Shown: one piece after another, positions 15,694 through 18,953 of the stretch
Layout: each line of letters begins with the position of its first letter
Position numbering within the stretch: position 1 is the first letter of the stretch
Assembly: GCA_937983085.1 (NCBI GenBank)
Contig: CALJKZ010000617.1
Coordinates: forward strand, 1-18,953
DNA length: 18,953 bases
Direction of reading: 5' to 3'
From: an uncultured Gemmatimonadales bacterium
GTDB lineage: Bacteria > Gemmatimonadota > Gemmatimonadetes > Longimicrobiales > Gaopeijiaceae
Notes under the pieces: model-generated
The model's input: only the letters and a program-made list of their open reading frames with translations
Databases searched by the model: none
Told to the model about the DNA's origin: nothing
Translations under genes and position numbers: made by a program

Positions 15694-16280
15694 AGGCGAC
15701 CCAACCACGGACTCGCCGGCGCCGTCGCCCTCAGCGCCCCCGCCAGCCACTCCCGGGCGTGAGGACCCAGAGTCGGAAGCACCCGATCGAAGTCGGCCTG
15801 GTCTTGCGGCCGGACGTCCTTCGCCTTGTACAGCAGCTGCACCTCCGGCCGGAGCACGAGAAGGCCGGCGTCGGCTCGCCAGACGACCTCGTGGAACGGG
15901 CGCTCGACGGTGGGATCACGACGGTACCGCCACCGCCCCGACGCCTCCTCTTCGGGCATGAGCTGGATGTCCCACGCACGCGTGCCCGAGCGTCGGAGCC
16001 ACATCCCCCTCGGGGGTGTGGTGAGGGGCCGAGGTAGCGCAGAGATCGCCCCATCCTCCGCCCGGTAGGCCTCCCAGCTGTCCAGGGCATCCACGAAGGC
16101 GACGACATCGTGCGTGCGGCACCCCACGTCCATGTCGCCGTGGGACCGGGTTTGTTCGCCCAGCCAGAGATCCAGCGCCCACCCTCCACAAACCCACCAG
16201 TCTACTCTTACCTCCGCAAGGAGGGCGGCAAGGTCGTCCGGAGTGAGCCCGGACCACGGATCGTCGGGGGCGGCAGTCAT
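15684..16280 (-). CDS. Aminoglycoside nucleotidyltransferase-like protein
   Basis: A 198-residue protein of the minimal nucleotidyltransferase fold. It most resembles the ANT(2'')-like group: VDWWVCGGWALDLWLG at 26-41, then RSHGDMDV with metal-binding Asp49 and Asp51. In this fold these bind Mg and the NTP phosphates. The central RRSGTRAWDIQLM and the LLYKAKDVRPQDQADFDRVLP helix also match the group, in which Lys-Asp-x-Arg-x-x-D is common. Members transfer AMP to aminoglycosides or lincosamides, but many chromosomal relatives have no known substrate. It lacks a signal peptide. It is a single leftward gene, divergent from the DUF1353 gene. The resistance role is not established. Confidence 0.82.
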   Translation of the reverse strand: MTAAPDDPWSGLTPDDLAALLAEVRVDWWVCGGWALDLWLGEQTRSHGDMDVGCRTHDVVAFVDALDSWEAYRAEDGAISALPRPLTTPPRGMWLRRSGTRAWDIQLMPEEEASGRWRYRRDPTVERPFHEVVWRADAGLLVLRPEVQLLYKAKDVRPQDQADFDRVLPTLGPHAREWLAGALRATAPASPWLGRLEP

Positions 16281-16365
16281 GCGCAGAACGTAGGACCTTC
16301 ATCCATCCTCTTGTATCCACGCGCGTCGAGGCAGAGGTTGCCCCTACCCCGTCGACCCGCCACCC

Positions 16366-16369
16366 GGAG
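16366..16369 (+). promoter_or_regulatory. Ribosome binding site that fixes a GTG start
   Basis: GGAG seven bases ahead of GTG 16377 decides the start of the DUF1353 gene. The frame itself is open far upstream to 16110, across the oppositely oriented nucleotidyltransferase gene. Confidence 0.6.
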
Positions 16370-16376
16370 AGTCCGC

Positions 16377-16835
16377 GTGTCCACGTCCAAGGAGACGCTG
16401 CGCTGCATACGGTACCGGGGCGGGTACAAGTACCAACTTCGCGGGCATCACGTGGACTCGGTGGCTATCCAGCCCGATGAGCCCATATCCACCGAATACG
16501 GCAGCCTCACCCTCGAGGGCACCCTGACCATCCGGAACGGTTACGCGTGGGACGGGCCGTCGGGTCCGTCCCGGGACACCCCGAGCTTCATGCGCGGCTC
16601 CCTCGTCCACGATGCGCTCTATCAGCTCATGCGCCTCGAGGCCATCGACGCCAAACGATGGCGCGACACGGCGGACCGGGAGCTCCAGCGGATGTGTCGC
16701 GAGGACGGCATGTGGAGGATTCGGGCATGGTGGGTGTACCACGCAGTCCGCTTGTTCGGTGAGCCGGCGACGGCCCCGGAGGCGTCGAAGCCCATCGAGG
16801 TCGCCCCGAAGGCGTGCCATTCACCCCAGTCATGA
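16377..16835 (+). CDS. DUF1353 family protein
   Basis: 152 residues from GTG 16377. The family signature is clear: an N-terminal beta-rich part with YGSLTLEGTLTIRNGYAWDG, then GPSGPSRDTPSFMRGSLVHDALYQLMR (shown in pieces: WDGPSGP at 58-64, HDALYQ at 78-83), then a helical WWVYHAVRLFG. DUF1353 proteins occur in phages and in bacterial chromosomes; their function is unknown, and the conserved Asp/His pair suggests a catalytic or metal site. No other phage genes are nearby. The TGA overlaps the ATG of the next gene (ATGA), so it is translationally coupled to the SDR. The last 20 residues are unconserved in style. Confidence 0.85.
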   Translation: MSTSKETLRCIRYRGGYKYQLRGHHVDSVAIQPDEPISTEYGSLTLEGTLTIRNGYAWDGPSGPSRDTPSFMRGSLVHDALYQLMRLEAIDAKRWRDTADRELQRMCREDGMWRIRAWWVYHAVRLFGEPATAPEASKPIEVAPKACHSPQS

Positions 16836-17782
16836 GCGATTCCACGATGGGCACTCGACCCCGCGACACCCGCACCCCGGGCGCCTCGGCCCCCGGAGCC
16901 GTCCTCCTCGCCTCGGCCCTCCTGCTCGCTTCGGTGGCACCCGCGACGGGCCAGTCCTTCCAGGCACCCGCCGAGGGCCAGCAGGTCGTCCTCGTCACGG
17001 GCTCGACAAGCGGACTGGGCCGCGAAGTGGCCCTTCGCATGGGGGAGCTGGGCGCCCACGTCATCGTTCACGGACGCAACGAGGCCCGGGGTCGTGCCGT
17101 GGTCGAAGAGATCGACGCGACGCCGGGCAGCGCTCGCTTCCTCCAGGCCGACTTCGCCTCCTTCGACGAGGTTCGGCGGATGGCCCGGGAGATCCTCGCC
17201 GACTACGAGCGCCTCGACGTGCTGGTGAACAATGCGGGGTTCGGCTCGGCGCCGGACGAACGCCTGGTCTCCGAGGACGGCAACGAGTTCCGCTTCCAGG
17301 TGAACTACCTGGCGCCGTTCCTCCTGACCCACATGCTCCTCCCTCTTCTGGAGGAGAGCGCTCCCTCGCGCATCGTCAACGTGTCCTCGCTGGCCCAGGC
17401 ACCCATCGACTGGGACGATCCCCAGATCCGACGGGACTTCAGCGGACGACGGGCCTACGGCCAGAGCAAGCTCGCCCAGATCGCCTTCACCTTCGATCTC
17501 CATGAGGAGCTCCAGGGGCGGGACATCATGGTGAATGCCCTGCACCCGGCGACGTACATGCCCACGGGCATGGTCCAGCGGCTGGGTGTGGAGCCGAGAG
17601 CCACCATCGACGAAGGCGCCGACGCCGTCATGCAGCTCATCGTCTCCGACGCCATCGAGGGCGGTCAGTTCTTCAACCAGATGGAGCCGCAGCGCGCCCA
17701 CGCCCAGGCCTACGACATGGAGTCACGACAGCGTCTCAGAGAGATGAGCGTCCGCCTCACCGGCCTGGGGTCGGGCGGCTGA
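16832..17782 (+). CDS. Short-chain dehydrogenase/reductase with N-terminal signal sequence
   Basis: 316 residues from ATG 16832, chosen because it overlaps the DUF1353 stop; GTG 16814 is an alternative. A hydrophobic segment (GAVLLASALLLASVAPATG, about 22-40) resembles a signal peptide or anchor and precedes the Rossmann domain. SDR motifs: nucleotide-binding TGSTSGLG at 56-63, NNAG at 133-136, catalytic Ser in NVSSLAQ (185-186), and YGQSK with Tyr209 and Lys213. HGRNEARG after the second strand has a basic residue, which fits NADP(H). The SLAQAPIDWDDP region resembles retinol-dehydrogenase/WWOX-like SDRs, but the substrate is unknown. Export of an NAD(P)-dependent enzyme is odd (see findings). 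The stop overlaps the apparent CTG start of the MATE gene. Confidence 0.9.
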   Translation: MSDSTMGTRPRDTRTPGASAPGAVLLASALLLASVAPATGQSFQAPAEGQQVVLVTGSTSGLGREVALRMGELGAHVIVHGRNEARGRAVVEEIDATPGSARFLQADFASFDEVRRMAREILADYERLDVLVNNAGFGSAPDERLVSEDGNEFRFQVNYLAPFLLTHMLLPLLEESAPSRIVNVSSLAQAPIDWDDPQIRRDFSGRRAYGQSKLAQIAFTFDLHEELQGRDIMVNALHPATYMPTGMVQRLGVEPRATIDEGADAVMQLIVSDAIEGGQFFNQMEPQRAHAQAYDMESRQRLREMSVRLTGLGSGG

Positions 17783-18953
17783 GCGACCCCACGCCGGAGG
17801 AGCCTGTCGACGGCCCGCCGAGGGAGGGCGTCGGCGCCACGCCGGACGTCACCCGCAGGGCGATCCTGGGCCTGGCGTGGCCCATCGTCCTCGCCAACGT
17901 GGCGGTGCCCCTCCTCGGGCTCGCCGATACCGCGGTCATCGGCAACACCGGCTCGGTGGAGGAGCTGGGCGCCATCGCCCTGGGCGCCCTCATCTTCAGC
18001 TTCGTCTACTGGAGCTTCGGATTCCTCCGTATGGGGACCACGGGCTTCACGGCCCAGGCGTCCGGAGCCGGCGACACGGCCGAGGTCCGGGCGACCTTGG
18101 GTCGGGCGCTGTTTCTCGCCGGAAGCATCGGCGTCGCCCTGCTCGTGCTCCAGGAACCCATCGCGTGGATCGCCCTGGAGCTCCTCGGCGCCACCTCCCA
18201 GGTGGAGCGCCTGACACGCGGCTACTACGACTTGCGCATCTGGGGCGCGCCGGCCGCGTTGGGCATCTTCGCCCTGCTCGGAACGTTCGTCGGTCTGGGC
18301 CGAACCCGGTATCTGCTGGTCACCCAAGTCCTCGTCAATGGGCTGAACATCGGCCTGGACATCCTTTTCGCCGGCGTGCTGGGATGGGGCGTGGAGGGCA
18401 TCGCCATGGGAACGGCGCTGGCCGAGTGGACGACGCTCTTCGTCGCGGCGGCTCTGGTGGTGAAGGTCCTCCGGGAGGAGCGGGCCGACGACGAACCTTT
18501 CCTCCCGTGGGACCGGGTCCTGGACCGGGCCAAGGCACTGAAGACGCTGGGGGCCAACGGCGACATCATGGTCCGGACCCTGTTCCTCCTCCTCGGCTTC
18601 GCCTGGTTTACCAACCAGGGGGCCCTCTTCGGGGACGAGACGCTGGCCGCCAACCACGTCCTTCTCCAGCTCATCGGACTCAGCGCGTACCTCCTCGACG
18701 GGTACGCTCACGCCACCGAAATCCACGTGGGTCGCGCGGTGGGAGGGCGGTGTCGACGCCTCTTCGACGAGGCGGTGAGATCGGCCACCCAGCTGGCGGC
18801 CATGAGCGCGGTAGGTCTGGGCGTGGCCGTGGCGCTGCTGGGGCCCCTGCCCATCGAACGACTCACCGACCGCTCCTCGGCCCGGACCGCGGCGCGTAGC
18901 TACCTGCCGTACGCCGCCGTCTACGTGATGCTCTCGTTTCCGGCCTTCCAGCT
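17779..18953 (+). CDS. MATE-family exporter, DinF-like (3' end outside window)
   Basis: 391 codons are present with no stop, so the C-terminus (about 50 residues by family length) is missing. It is a multi-helix membrane transporter: AWPIVLANVAVPLLGLADTAVIG opens the first helix with the DinF-type Asp; GFLRMGTTGFTAQASGAGD is the second-helix signature; QVLVNGLNIGLDILFAG and WFTNQGALFGDETLAANHVLLQL follow, in the second bundle. MATE pumps expel cationic drugs or metabolites with H+ or Na+ influx. No ATG, GTG or TTG precedes helix 1 in frame; the best start is CTG 17779, overlapping the SDR TGA as CTGA. GTG 17899 would cut into helix 1. It is the third gene of the DUF1353-SDR-MATE cluster. Confidence 0.9.
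   Translation, partial: MSDPTPEEPVDGPPREGVGATPDVTRRAILGLAWPIVLANVAVPLLGLADTAVIGNTGSVEELGAIALGALIFSFVYWSFGFLRMGTTGFTAQASGAGDTAEVRATLGRALFLAGSIGVALLVLQEPIAWIALELLGATSQVERLTRGYYDLRIWGAPAALGIFALLGTFVGLGRTRYLLVTQVLVNGLNIGLDILFAGVLGWGVEGIAMGTALAEWTTLFVAAALVVKVLREERADDEPFLPWDRVLDRAKALKTLGANGDIMVRTLFLLLGFAWFTNQGALFGDETLAANHVLLQLIGLSAYLLDGYAHATEIHVGRAVGGRCRRLFDEAVRSATQLAAMSAVGLGVAVALLGPLPIERLTDRSSARTAARSYLPYAAVYVMLSFPAFQ

Noticed and set aside
16110..16835. DUF1353 gene starting at 16110, overlapping the nucleotidyltransferase
   Set aside because: The family match begins near 16377, where a GTG has a well-spaced GGAG. The upstream part is antisense to another gene.
16377..16835. Prophage remnant suggested by DUF1353
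   Set aside because: No integrase, capsid, tail or lysis gene, attachment site or composition change is visible nearby.
17710..18726. Leftward 338-codon frame opposite the MATE gene
   Set aside because: The plus strand encodes a recognisable MATE transporter; the antisense product is Glu/Gln/Gly/Arg-rich without structure.

Overview
The window is GC-rich, densely coded bacterial DNA from a diderm (Gram-negative-type) organism. It carries a Kdo-transferase (WaaA) homologue, two lipoprotein signal peptides, and genes that overlap by 1-4 bases (ATGA, GTGA, TGATG). The gene style (DUF4015 lipoprotein, Pro/Ala/Asp-rich tails, rhodanese beside waaA) resembles Gemmatimonadota or a related environmental lineage, but this is a guess from sequence style and not a placement.

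Layout. (1) 2-5058, plus strand: a compact histidine operon in the order hisD (3' part only), hisC, hisH, hisA, hisB, hisF, hisIE. It covers all steps after the first two phosphoribosyl reactions, including HisIE and the HisF/HisH synthase; hisG would lie upstream. HisB is shortened and divergent but keeps all metal ligands. (2) 5089-6891: an ABC exporter half-transporter directly behind the operon. (3) 9814-13152, minus strand: waaA, a single-domain rhodanese and a DUF4015 glycoside-hydrolase-like lipoprotein form an operon that converges on the exporter gene; the last genes overlap tail to tail by 17 bp. (4) 5201-11083: the convergent junction is present twice as a head-to-tail tandem duplication of 2,939 bp. 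I saw no mismatch by eye, and both breakpoints lie in the 5-bp sequence GCGCG. Each outer operon keeps one intact gene. Between them lie a 5'-truncated DUF4015 gene and a 5'-truncated exporter gene, both extended in frame into antisense sequence. This is either a very recent duplication or an assembly error. (5) 13250-15626, plus strand: a small conserved-looking protein, an SPFH/prohibitin-like membrane protein, and a lipoprotein with an HELLH zinc-peptidase motif (DUF2265-type aminopeptidase). (6) 15684-16280, minus strand: an aminoglycoside-nucleotidyltransferase-like protein. (7) 16377-18953, plus strand: DUF1353 protein, a short-chain dehydrogenase with a signal sequence, and a MATE/DinF exporter cut by the window end, whose only plausible start is a CTG.

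I found no tRNA, rRNA, CRISPR array, insertion sequence or prophage core gene. No gene-free stretch exceeds 300 bases. The strongest item is the exact tandem duplication and its two chimeric open frames. After it come the shortened HisB, the signal-bearing SDR, the CTG start and the SPFH/metallopeptidase pair. I see no convincing new multi-gene system.
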